Positions 55,101 to 62,747 of a DNA stretch of 64,000 nucleotides are shown here, in pieces. The notes beneath the pieces are model-generated. The model had not been told where the DNA came from. It saw only the letters and a program-made list of their open reading frames with translations, and did not search any database. The first letter of the stretch is position 1; every line of letters starts with the position of its first letter. This DNA is from Brevibacillus sp. SYP-B805 (GTDB lineage Bacteria; Bacillota; Bacilli; Brevibacillales; Brevibacillaceae), in assembly GCF_011059135.1 (NCBI RefSeq), contig NZ_JAALGD010000002.1, positions 186,001-250,000 of the forward strand, in the 5' to 3' direction. The position numbers and the translations under genes were made by a program.

Positions 55101-56136
55101 GCCCCAGCACCAGCCGGTTGATATCGTCCGTAATCGAGCGGAACACGCTGTTCAAATTGTCCGCCCTGCCATGTTCAGCCGTTCCACCCGTCAGTTCGGA
55201 GAGCTTTCTCAGGTAATCCAGGTCCACTTCTTTTTGGGCGCCGTCGATGTCGCCGAAGCCGATGGCGTACAATTTGATGTTGGCTTTTGACAAGGCCTGT
55301 GCGGCATCAATACCATGCGATCTGATTTCCGATTTCACCGCATTGTAAACCGTGTCGTCACTTGGCCGGTATGAAACGTTATTTTCCAAATAAACTTTCT
55401 GGGACGTTCCATTCTTGTAGTAATACTTCTGGGTAGTATAAGGCCGGGCGCTGTCAAACAGTTTAAAATAAACCAACCGCTCCGCATTGTCGATCAAAAG
55501 ATTCTTTTTGGAAAAGGTAGGCATCCCGTCCGTCAGAAAAATGATATATTTTCGCCGTTGGGAATCATTCAGGATTTGCCTTGCTTTCTCCAACGCGACG
55601 GTATAGTTGGTACCGCCGTCCGCATCCAGCGCGAGCGCTTTTTGGTACAGGTACTCCAGATTGTTCGTTAGTCCGTATGTTTTCGACTCTGTTTCGTCTT
55701 CGCTGCTGAACGGCACCAGTGCAAAACGGTCTCCCAGGTTCCTCCCTTCCGAATTGACCCCGGAAAACAGCTTCACGGCTTCCCCCATTGCCGTTTGAGC
55801 CAGCTTCAGTTTCGTTTTGGAGCCAGCCTTTTCTTTCATCGATCCCGACTTGTCAAAAACAAACACAACATCGATCGGATCGCGGGTTGCATTGGTTACC
55901 GTTCCTTGAGGCAGTACCGTCAGATTGATGGCCCCCTGCGCAGGACCATCAGCCGGCAAGGGGATATCCCGCTGAGCGGCTTCCGCTGCAATCCCCAGGG
56001 AAGGCGTGTTGGGAGTGTTCCCGTTTCCGTTTCCATTCCCGCTGCCATTTGCTTCGACAGGCAGATGCCACGATCCGAGTACCAACTGCAGGATGATGAA
56101 GAAAACCATGAATGACCTGAAGAATCGCAAAGACAT
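52183..56136 (-). CDS. Giant secreted VWA-domain protein, candidate pilus-tip adhesin (PilY1-like)
   Basis: About 1,317 residues. Signal peptide 1-29 (FMVFFIILQLVLGSWHLPVEA), a Gly/Asn repeat (NGSGNGNGNGN), a von Willebrand A domain (about 85-345) with an intact MIDAS DKSGS at 95-99 and LTDGMP further on. Then beta-rich Ig-like/bacterial-type domains (several DRTPP or DRTGP linkers), a second Gly/Asn block (VNGNGNGNGHG), and near the C-terminus an EF-hand-like calcium loop DVNRDGQIGQGDW. No SLH, LPxTG or membrane anchor. Convergent with the PilV/W/X-like operon, which in proteobacteria accompanies PilY1, a VWA and calcium-binding tip protein; the functional parallel is inference. ATG 56136 follows AAGGGAG; GTG 56154 is possible. 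Confidence 0.82.
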   Translation of the reverse strand: MSLRFFRSFMVFFIILQLVLGSWHLPVEANGSGNGNGNGNTPNTPSLGIAAEAAQRDIPLPADGPAQGAINLTVLPQGTVTNATRDPIDVVFVFDKSGSMKEKAGSKTKLKLAQTAMGEAVKLFSGVNSEGRNLGDRFALVPFSSEDETESKTYGLTNNLEYLYQKALALDADGGTNYTVALEKARQILNDSQRRKYIIFLTDGMPTFSKKNLLIDNAERLVYFKLFDSARPYTTQKYYYKNGTSQKVYLENNVSYRPSDDTVYNAVKSEIRSHGIDAAQALSKANIKLYAIGFGDIDGAQKEVDLDYLRKLSELTGGTAEHGRADNLNSVFRSITDDINRLVLGQVKFKVNLSKYNGKVRLAPNANAYMDGDYAVMNLNDVPYTVGGATPSPQSYMLPLEFLEKGTYNFNNSDDNSGKDMYLEYVNLQGETVRVYPGHVQFKVRDRVPPSYQVTMSYLDNVSELEKWPPNDGRTRDTFRIRYTVKAVGDVNGNGNGNGHGSPSGKLSNGKLVQQLPKGVKLLSINGVPVSPGTGSPVEISLQEVEYSKISSAPEQIFTLEVQVEWALNERLQNPEVYYTDDESAKKTTFEAPKDPVRLKVKLPDARGYTYEANELGQIRKLLNADNTMADSVTLVQDDREITLPVKSMLFKPGNSNRIIAVTYRDVEGERDVTAELPLVPDVLMKEKESGEQLADRTWTNEAVEISLTRLVPDSGSHVVYQYRLTGDGTREDWQTLSAPYRFDLDADGKYTIEVKATGGFATGEIVSREAWIDRTPPAITILSPEDRAVLDADRVTISGKVTEPYLDWLKLTGANDLPADETIPVNTDGSFSYQASLAAGENDFTFTARDLAGNKRSVTLTVIKEGGTTRFSLYYDADGTNPVPEEKYGEWFGQTVYAKLDFPAGLPKEYLLDGSKHPYTGLIEISKEGTTEISYRESSGSGTMITRQIKLDRTGPVVTISGGTPDGPDKQVKDILISAEDPNGSGVKSLTVWDSIGGPSNARTITGSQGTYTTQPTSTGQVTVYAQATDHAGHSTTVEQLFVIDITPPEVHLGDNFIIQLKGDSGNITINANVTDEPGGSGIERVTYEIYKADDQFQFGETADVSGEMYNSGGSQYSANANAGDEPGWYKVTVKAYDRHKNKSNQTVERLVDSHSDVFLVSPGFKLAADPSIDFGQQHYGNDVVSSRPIAISLTKQGASYFTTTLAKPSTEAEKLALGSWFDVNRDGQIGQGDWDWGVKLIEYAIYPEGREPTKDDWIPLKSSQIVITTPDVPWKVAIRITDSNTRWNPSKDAVGVQITKILDGTFTVRPNLKKM

Positions 56137-56197
56137 CCTCTCCCTTTTGCTCACCTGATCTACATGAAGCGTCTGACATGGTTGTCCTGTTACTCTA

Positions 56198-56225
56198 ATA
56201 GTATCACATTCGGGAGCATCGGAAA
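56198..56225 (-). promoter_or_regulatory. Possible promoter of the VWA gene
   Basis: Extended -10 TGATACTAT (56206-56198) on the minus strand with a weak TTTCCG -35 sixteen bases upstream, about 60 bases before the gene. Confidence 0.4.
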
Positions 56226-56303
56226 TGAAAGATTTGGTAAAATAGTTTCACTTCTATCTATGACAAATGAACTAGTTTATAACCTGTGTAAACATGATCT
56301 GAA

Positions 56304-56338
56304 TAAAAAAAAGAAGCGTTCTCGCACAATGAGAACGC
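56304..56338 (-). terminator. Terminator of murC
   Basis: GCGTTCTC (56316-56323) pairs with GAGAACGC (56331-56338), followed on the minus strand by a long T run. The 22 bases 56337-56358 match 18621-18642 with one mismatch, in both cases directly 5' of a terminator-like hairpin. Confidence 0.92.
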
Positions 56339-56372
56339 CTCCGTGTGCAGACAAAGTCCGCTGCAGCAGCCC

Positions 56373-57764
56373 TTATTTTGCCAACCGCTCCGCCAGCCAG
56401 TAAGCGGACTTCCAGATATCCCCCGCTCCCATGGTAAGCACCAGGTCGCCCGGCCGCATCTCGTTCATCAAATGCTCCTGCACCTGCTCCTTGGTTGGAA
56501 TATAGCGGGCGCGCGGATGGCTGTTGGAGCGAATCTTTTCCACCAGCACCTCTGCCGATACCCCGTCGATCTTCGTTTCTCCTGCCGGTGAATAGATGTC
56601 GGTCACAATCACCTCATCCGCTTCGGCAAACGCCTTGCTGAACTCCTCCATGAGAAAGAAGGTACGGGTGTAGCGCTGTGGCTGGAAAACGGCGATCACC
56701 CGCCGATTGCAGGCCCGGGCGCCTTTCAAGGTTGCCATGATCTCCGTCGGATGGTGGGCGTAATCGTCCACCACCAGAATGTTCCGGGCTTCCCCGACAA
56801 TCTGGAACCGCCGCTTGGCGCCGCGGAACGTGGACAGCGCATCCGCGATCCGCCCGAACGGCACACCCGCATCCAGGCAGACGATGATGGCTGCGAGCGC
56901 ATTGGCCACGTTATGTATGCCGGGGACATGCAGCACCAGTTCTCCCAGCCGTTCATTGCGGTGCCATACCTCGCAGCTAGTCTTGCGGTCGCCCAGTTCG
57001 ATGTGAAGCGCCTTGTAATCCGCCTTCTCCGCAAACTCGGGCGTGATGGCATACGTTACCACCGTGCGGTTCACCTGGGGGATCAGTTGGCGGACATGCT
57101 CGTCATCCAGGCAGAGGACCGCTTTGCCATCCTCTTTCAAATGGCTTAAAAATTCGGCATACGCTTTTTTCAGATTGGCAAAATCGCCGCCGAAGTGCTC
57201 GAGATGGTCAGGCTCGATATTGGTGATGATCTCGATGGCGGGACGGTATTCGAGAAACGAACCGTCGCTCTCATCCGCTTCGGCGATCACATAGTCGCTT
57301 TTTCCCGCTTTCGCATTGGTTCCGGCGTTCATCAATTCCCCGCCGATGATGTACGTGGGATCCACGCCGCACTCTTCCATGACATGCGCGATCATGGAGG
57401 TGGTGGTGGTTTTGCCGTGGGCACCCGCCACGGCCACCCCCCTGCGTTCGTTCAGAATGCGGGCAAGCATCTGGGAGCGGTGCAGGAGAGGGATTCCCCT
57501 GGCGATCGCTTCCCTGATCTCCGGATTCTCTTTCGGTATGCTGGTCGAATACACGACAAGATCGGCCCCATTCACATGCGAGGCATCATGCCCCTGGTAC
57601 ACAATCGCTCCCCGTGCCTCCAGCTTTTTCGTTAATTCATTCGCTGCCACGTCTGAACCTGTGACTTTCAGCCCAAGGTCGATCACGACGCGGGCGATGG
57701 CACTCATTCCATAACCGCCAATGCCCACAAAGTGGACGTGTTGTCCCTGATCCACCCTATTCAC
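56373..57764 (-). CDS. murC: UDP-N-acetylmuramate--L-alanine ligase
   Basis: 463 residues (460 if GTG 57755 is used). First amino-acid ligase of peptidoglycan precursor synthesis in the cytoplasm. N-terminal [16 protein letters not shown] binds the UDP-sugar; the ATP loop is [11 protein letters not shown]; further Mur motifs are [27 protein letters not shown] and [12 protein letters not shown]. The GTG start overlaps the folC stop by eight bases, so the two genes are coupled. A terminator follows. Confidence 0.96.
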   Translation of the reverse strand: MNRVDQGQHVHFVGIGGYGMSAIARVVIDLGLKVTGSDVAANELTKKLEARGAIVYQGHDASHVNGADLVVYSTSIPKENPEIREAIARGIPLLHRSQMLARILNERRGVAVAGAHGKTTTTSMIAHVMEECGVDPTYIIGGELMNAGTNAKAGKSDYVIAEADESDGSFLEYRPAIEIITNIEPDHLEHFGGDFANLKKAYAEFLSHLKEDGKAVLCLDDEHVRQLIPQVNRTVVTYAITPEFAEKADYKALHIELGDRKTSCEVWHRNERLGELVLHVPGIHNVANALAAIIVCLDAGVPFGRIADALSTFRGAKRRFQIVGEARNILVVDDYAHHPTEIMATLKGARACNRRVIAVFQPQRYTRTFFLMEEFSKAFAEADEVIVTDIYSPAGETKIDGVSAEVLVEKIRSNSHPRARYIPTKEQVQEHLMNEMRPGDLVLTMGAGDIWKSAYWLAERLAK

Positions 57765-59124
57765 CTGCCCCTTCTACGAGTATGGATAAGTACGAGCGCA
57801 CTTGGGCGATGTAGTAGAGCGATCCGCAGACGATCAGCCAATCGTTCCGGTGTGCCGTTCCTTCATCGATCCACGTGCGCAAAAAGGAGCGCCAATCGGG
57901 AACCGTCGTCACGGTGCCGGCATCCAATCCGCCCGTGCATAATGCGTCATGCAGTTTTTCCGCCGAAGCGGCGCGGGGGAAATCAAACGATGTGACGAAG
58001 ACCGATGCGAGTCGGTCGCCAAGCGGTCGCCATGTTTCCGCCATACGGACAAGCGGCTTGTCCGCCAGCGCTGCCACCAGCAGATGGAGCCGGACCTGTA
58101 CCGGAGCCAGCTTCGCCATGCTTGCGGCCAAGGCGGCCATCCCTTCCGCATTGTGAGCGCCATCGAGCAGAATCAGCGGCTGCTGCGACACGATTTCCAG
58201 ACGGCCGGGCCACCTGGTATTCTCCAATCCCCGGGCCATTTCTTCTTCCTCCACAAGAAAGGAGAAAAATTCGCGCAGCAGATCGACCGCCATGATCGCC
58301 ACGGCGGCATTGGCGGTTTGATGTTCCCCGTTCATCCTGATCCGGTAGGTCGACGGGTACCGCCGATACAGGCTGCGATAGGTAAAAACCTGTTCGCCGA
58401 GCTGTTCCTCCAGCGGTTCGGCGTCAAACTGGTTCCCCCGTGCATAGACCGATGCCCGTTTGCTGACGGCGACGGACTTGATCACCTCCAGCGCTTCCGG
58501 ATTCTGCTCGCCCACCACCACCGGCACTCCCGGCTTGATGATGCCTGCCTTTTCTTGGGCAATTTCCTGCAACGTCGATCCCAATACATCCGTATGATCC
58601 AATCCGATATTGGTGATCACCGTCACGAGCGGAAAAACGACGTTGGTCGCATCAAGCCGTCCGCCCAGTCCCGTTTCCCAAACGACCACGGGCGGCCGCA
58701 CCACGCGCGCAAAATAAAGAATGGCCATCAGCGTGATCACTTCGAATTCGGTGGGAGCGCCATAATCGGTCTCGGCAGCGCAGCGGTCCACCAGCGGCTT
58801 GATCTCGTTCGCGAGCGCCAGCAGCGCTTCCTCGGAGATCCATTCGCCGTTGTAGCGGATCCGTTCCCGAAAATCGGTGAGATAGGGAGAGGTGAACTCC
58901 CCTGTTTTATAACCTGCTTCCCGCAGCATCTGTGCAATGTACGAACAAACGGAGCCTTTGCCGTTTGTTCCCGCCACATGCACAAAGGCAAGCGTGCGTT
59001 CCGGATGATCCAGCTGCTCCAGCATCCACTGCATCCGTTCCAGCCCCGGTTTCTGGCCGAAGCGGAGCAGGCCGTGCAGCCAATCAAGCGCTTCCTTGTA
59101 CGTAGCAAAACTTTCCGCTCTCAT
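57757..59124 (-). CDS. folC: Folylpolyglutamate synthase/dihydrofolate synthase
   Basis: 455 residues. Adds glutamate to dihydropteroate and folates. Mur-ligase fold with P-loop [19 protein letters not shown], the EFTSPYL segment, the metal/ATP loop [16 protein letters not shown] and C-terminal [21 protein letters not shown] precedes ATG 59124. Lies between valS and murC; in Bacillus subtilis valS-folC is also an adjacent pair. Confidence 0.95.
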   Translation of the reverse strand: MRAESFATYKEALDWLHGLLRFGQKPGLERMQWMLEQLDHPERTLAFVHVAGTNGKGSVCSYIAQMLREAGYKTGEFTSPYLTDFRERIRYNGEWISEEALLALANEIKPLVDRCAAETDYGAPTEFEVITLMAILYFARVVRPPVVVWETGLGGRLDATNVVFPLVTVITNIGLDHTDVLGSTLQEIAQEKAGIIKPGVPVVVGEQNPEALEVIKSVAVSKRASVYARGNQFDAEPLEEQLGEQVFTYRSLYRRYPSTYRIRMNGEHQTANAAVAIMAVDLLREFFSFLVEEEEMARGLENTRWPGRLEIVSQQPLILLDGAHNAEGMAALAASMAKLAPVQVRLHLLVAALADKPLVRMAETWRPLGDRLASVFVTSFDFPRAASAEKLHDALCTGGLDAGTVTTVPDWRSFLRTWIDEGTAHRNDWLIVCGSLYYIAQVRSYLSILVEGAGE

Positions 59125-59224
59125 ACCATATGACTCCCATCCCCATGATATGCCTGGAAACGCCCGCTCTGCCCGCTGATGCGCCGGCAGAGCGGGCCCC
59201 GTGCATTCGGAACAAGATCCGATC

Positions 59225-61894
59225 CTAAGCCTTCAATTCCGCCAGGCGGGCAAGCACCTTCTCCCGCTTTTCCGCGTAATCGGCCAGCTTGGCTTTCTCT
59301 TCTTCGATCACCTTGGCCGGCGCCTTGGCGATGAAGCCTTCGTTCGCCAGTTTCTTCTCGATCCGCTCCACTTCGAAGGTGAGCGTGTCCAGTTCCTTCT
59401 GCAGACGCTTCAGCTCCTGTTCGATGTCGATCAGGCCCGCGAGCGGCAGGAAGATTTCCGCTCCCGTCACGACGGCGGACATCGCTTTTTCCGGCGGGGT
59501 TAGCGCTGTGTCGATCTGCAGGCGCTCCGGATTGCAGAAACGGACGATGTAGTCTTCGCCCCGCTTCAGGCGGGCCAGCGTTTCCGCATCGGAAGCCTTG
59601 ATCAGCAGCTCGATTTTCTTGGACATCGGCACGTTCACTTCGGCGCGGATATTGCGAACGCTGCGGATGATCTCCATGTAGAGGCTCATCTCCGCTTCGG
59701 CTTCCGCGTCCTTCCAGGCCTCGTTCACCTGCGGCCAGGCCGCTACCGTGATGCTCTCTCCCTCATGCGGGAGCGCCTGCCATATTTCCTCGGTAATAAA
59801 CGGCATGAACGGATGCAGGAGACGGAGGGTTTGATCCAGTACCGTCACCAGCACCGACTGCGTCGTTTTCTTCGCCGCTTCATCGGACCCGTACAGCGCC
59901 AGCTTCGCCATCTCGATATACCAGTCGCACAGGTCATCCCAGATGAAATTGTACAGGATGCGTCCCGCTTCCCCGAACTCAAAGGCATCCATCAGGCGGG
60001 TCACATCGGCGATGGTCGCCTGCAGGCGGGAGAGAATCCACTTGTCCGGCGCAGACAGCTTGCCGGAAAGATCAATATCCTTCACCGTGAAGCCGGACAG
60101 ATTCATCAGCGCGAAACGGGAGGCATTCCAGATCTTGTTGGCGAAGTTGCGGGAGGCCTCTACCTTCTCCCAGTAGAAACGCTGATCGTTCCCCGGCGAG
60201 TTGCCCGTCGCCAGCGTAAAGCGCAGCGCATCCGCCCCGTACTTTTCGATCACTTCCATCGGATCGACGCCGTTGCCGAGCGACTTGGACATCTTGCGCC
60301 CTTCGGAATCGCGGATGATCCCGTGAATGAGCACGGTCTCAAACGGGTTCTGGCCGGTGAACTCCAGGCCGCTGAAGATCATGCGGGCCACCCAGAAGAA
60401 GATGATATCATAGCCGGTAACCAGCACATTGGTCGGATAGAAATATTTGAAGTCTTCGGTTTCGTCCGGCCAGCCGAGCGTGGAGAACGGCCAGAGTCCG
60501 GAGCTGAACCAGGTGTCGAGCACGTCGCTGTCCTGTTCCAGCTTGTGGCTGTGACATTTCGGACACTCCGTCACGTCGGTGCGGGAAACGATCTCTGCCC
60601 CGCAATCCTGGCAATACCAGGCGGGGATGCGGTGTCCCCACCAGAGCTGACGGGAAATGCACCAGTCGCGGATGTTTTCGATCCAGCGCAGGTAGTTGTT
60701 CTTGAAACGTTCCGGCACGAACTTGACGCTCTTGTCGCTCGCGGCATTGGCGAGCGCGGCATCGGCGAGCGGCTGCATCCGCACGAACCACTGGGTGGAG
60801 AGATACGGCTCCACCACGGCGTCGCTGCGTTCGCTGTGCCCAACCTGATGCACATGTTCTTCGATCTTGAACATGACGCCCTGCTCCGTCAAATCCTTGA
60901 TGATCTGGGCACGGCAGGCGAAACGGTCCAGCCCTTTGTACGGGCCTGCGTTCTCATTCATCGTCCCCGTCTCATCCATCACCACGATTTGCGGCAGGTT
61001 GTGGCGAAGGCCCAGCTCGAAGTCGTTGGGATCGTGCGCCGGCGTGATTTTGACGGCCCCGGAACCAAATTCCGGATCGACGTAGTCGTCCGCCACGATC
61101 GGGATGTGGCGGCCCACGATCGGCAGCACCACCATCTTGCCGACCAGATGCTTGTAGCGCTCGTCGTCCGGATGAACCGCGACGGCGGTATCGCCCAGCA
61201 TTGTCTCCGGCCGGGTGGTCGCCACTTCAATATAGCCGGTGCCATCGGCCAGCGGATAGCGCATGTGATGCAGCGCGCCTTTTACTTCCTTGTAAATGAC
61301 CTCGATATCGGACAGCGCGGTGCGGGCCACAGGATCCCAGTTGATGATCCGGTTGCCGCGATAGATCAAGCCTTTTTCATAGAGGCGGACGAATACTTCG
61401 CGCACCGCCCGGGAGAGTCCTTCGTCCATGGTGAAGCGTTCGCGGGAATAATCAAGGGCCAGCCCCAGCTTCTCCCACTGCTCGCGGATGTGGTGGGCAT
61501 AGATATGCTTCCACTCCCACACCTTCTCCAGGAATTTCTCCCGCCCCAGATCATGACGGGAGATCCCTTCCTCCCGCAGGGTCGCTTCCACGCGCGCCTG
61601 CGTGGCAATGCCGGCGTGGTCCATCCCCGGCAGAAAGAGCGTGGCATATCCCTGCATCCGTTTGGCCCGGGTGATAATGTCCTGCAGGGTCGTGTCCAGC
61701 GCGTGGCCCAGGTGCAGTTTTCCGGTCACGTTCGGTGGTGGAATCACGATGGTAAACGGTTTTTTCTGCGGATCGCGCTCCGCTTTGAAAAACTGTTTGT
61801 CGATCCAGTACGGATACCATTTCGCTTCCGCTGCCTTGGGATCGTAATTTTTGGGCAGCAGATTGTCGATGTCTGGAGTTGCTTGGGTTGACAT
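59225..61894 (-). CDS. valS: Valyl-tRNA synthetase
   Basis: 889 residues. Class I synthetase with HIGH-type [15 protein letters not shown], an editing (CP1) domain, [13 protein letters not shown], the zinc-type cysteines CQDCGAE and CPKCHSH, an anticodon-binding domain, and the C-terminal coiled-coil arm ([20 protein letters not shown]) that contacts tRNA. AAGGAGG precedes ATG 61894, chosen over an ATG 30 bases upstream without that site. Expression is controlled by the valine T-box directly upstream. Confidence 0.97.
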   Translation of the reverse strand: MSTQATPDIDNLLPKNYDPKAAEAKWYPYWIDKQFFKAERDPQKKPFTIVIPPPNVTGKLHLGHALDTTLQDIITRAKRMQGYATLFLPGMDHAGIATQARVEATLREEGISRHDLGREKFLEKVWEWKHIYAHHIREQWEKLGLALDYSRERFTMDEGLSRAVREVFVRLYEKGLIYRGNRIINWDPVARTALSDIEVIYKEVKGALHHMRYPLADGTGYIEVATTRPETMLGDTAVAVHPDDERYKHLVGKMVVLPIVGRHIPIVADDYVDPEFGSGAVKITPAHDPNDFELGLRHNLPQIVVMDETGTMNENAGPYKGLDRFACRAQIIKDLTEQGVMFKIEEHVHQVGHSERSDAVVEPYLSTQWFVRMQPLADAALANAASDKSVKFVPERFKNNYLRWIENIRDWCISRQLWWGHRIPAWYCQDCGAEIVSRTDVTECPKCHSHKLEQDSDVLDTWFSSGLWPFSTLGWPDETEDFKYFYPTNVLVTGYDIIFFWVARMIFSGLEFTGQNPFETVLIHGIIRDSEGRKMSKSLGNGVDPMEVIEKYGADALRFTLATGNSPGNDQRFYWEKVEASRNFANKIWNASRFALMNLSGFTVKDIDLSGKLSAPDKWILSRLQATIADVTRLMDAFEFGEAGRILYNFIWDDLCDWYIEMAKLALYGSDEAAKKTTQSVLVTVLDQTLRLLHPFMPFITEEIWQALPHEGESITVAAWPQVNEAWKDAEAEAEMSLYMEIIRSVRNIRAEVNVPMSKKIELLIKASDAETLARLKRGEDYIVRFCNPERLQIDTALTPPEKAMSAVVTGAEIFLPLAGLIDIEQELKRLQKELDTLTFEVERIEKKLANEGFIAKAPAKVIEEEKAKLADYAEKREKVLARLAELKA

Positions 61895-61921
61895 AGCCGA
61901 CTTCCTCCTTGATTTGGCCAT

Positions 61922-62219
61922 CAAAAAATAAAAAACCCTTCATCCAAAGGACGAAAGGATTGCTTCGCGGTACCACCTTTGTTGGCAAACGCTCCTCTTC
62001 CTCGTGCGGGAGAGCCTGCCCACTCTTTCCCGATAACGGCGTTGGCCGATCCCGACTATCGGAAAAACGAGACATCCGCATTCCCGTTCATCGGGACAAC
62101 TCATGGGCGACCTTCAACGCTTCCGCCTTGGAGAATCTCGCAGCCAAACGATTCTCCTCTCTGGCAAGGCTGTCCACGTTTACTCTTCCCACTCATCGTA
62201 CTTCCCTGCATTCAATTGT
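61922..62219 (-). ncRNA. T-box leader of valS, GUC (Val) specifier
   Basis: The T-box sequence AAAGGTGGTACCGCG lies at 61980-61966 on the minus strand. The terminator helix (about 61962-61927) ends in a T run. The Stem I region contains GGGAAGAGTA and AGAGAGG motifs typical of T-boxes, and the specifier loop has the context GAAGGTCGCCCATGAG, giving GUC at 62111-62109, a valine codon that matches the gene. Uncharged tRNA-Val would stabilise the antiterminator and switch valS on. Confidence 0.95.
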
Positions 62220-62226
62220 CGCAACT

Positions 62227-62256
62227 ATTATAAACGAACGGTGCCTGCCAAGTCAA
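62227..62256 (-). promoter_or_regulatory. Sigma-A promoter of the valS T-box transcript
   Basis: TTGACT (62256-62251), 18 bases, perfect TATAAT (62232-62227) on the minus strand, placing the start at about 62219. Confidence 0.88.
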
Positions 62257-62268
62257 ATGGGGATCCGT

Positions 62269-62583
62269 TTAAGATGCCGGTTTCAGCGGGACGCCCAAGG
62301 CTTCCGCAAATCCCAGGATGCGCAGGATATCCAGTATCTCTTCCCGGATATTGACGATCTCCATCGCCCTGCCGCCTGCCAGCAGCTCTTTTGTCGCGTA
62401 ATACAGGCTGCCGATGCCGGATGAATCCACAAACGTTACGCCCTGAAAATCAACCGAAATGGAGGAATAACGCTCTCCGCACTGCCGCAGCACCTCCCCC
62501 AGCTTGCTCCCAACCGTCATATCCAATTCGCCTTCCAGATAGAGAGTGGCATGGTCCTGTTCTTCTTCGATCCGGTAATTCAT
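62269..62583 (-). CDS. STAS-domain anti-sigma factor antagonist
   Basis: 104 residues of the SpoIIAA/RsbV type. The phosphorylatable Ser sits in FVDSSGIGSLY. Dephosphorylated antagonists bind anti-sigma kinases and free the sigma factor. A SpoIIE-type phosphatase is encoded immediately upstream, a natural partner; no anti-sigma kinase or sigma gene is in the window. AAAGGAG precedes the ATG. The short C-terminal PLKPAS is not conserved. Confidence 0.92.
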   Translation of the reverse strand: MNYRIEEEQDHATLYLEGELDMTVGSKLGEVLRQCGERYSSISVDFQGVTFVDSSGIGSLYYATKELLAGGRAMEIVNIREEILDILRILGFAEALGVPLKPAS

Positions 62584-62712
62584 CCGTCAAGCTCCTTTCC
62601 TGCCCGTGCTCCCCCGCACGTCCATCAGCGTATGCCTTTCCCTGTTCATTACCCGTTTCGCCGCGAATGTAAACATTCCTGCCACGGGCGCAGCCGCAGC
62701 TTACCATTCCTG

Positions 62713-62742
62713 ATTGTATCATCAATGGCAATCCTGCGCCAA
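62713..62742 (-). promoter_or_regulatory. Probable promoter of the STAS gene
   Basis: TTGGCG (62742-62737), 18 bases, TACAAT (62718-62713) with extended -10 TGA, on the minus strand. It overlaps the 3' end region of the phosphatase gene and lies 130 bases before the STAS gene. Confidence 0.5.
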
Positions 62743-62747
62743 GCGTG

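Noticed and set aside
59765-61891. Long plus-strand open frame opposite valS
   Set aside because: Antisense to a clearly recognised valyl-tRNA synthetase, with no motif of its own.
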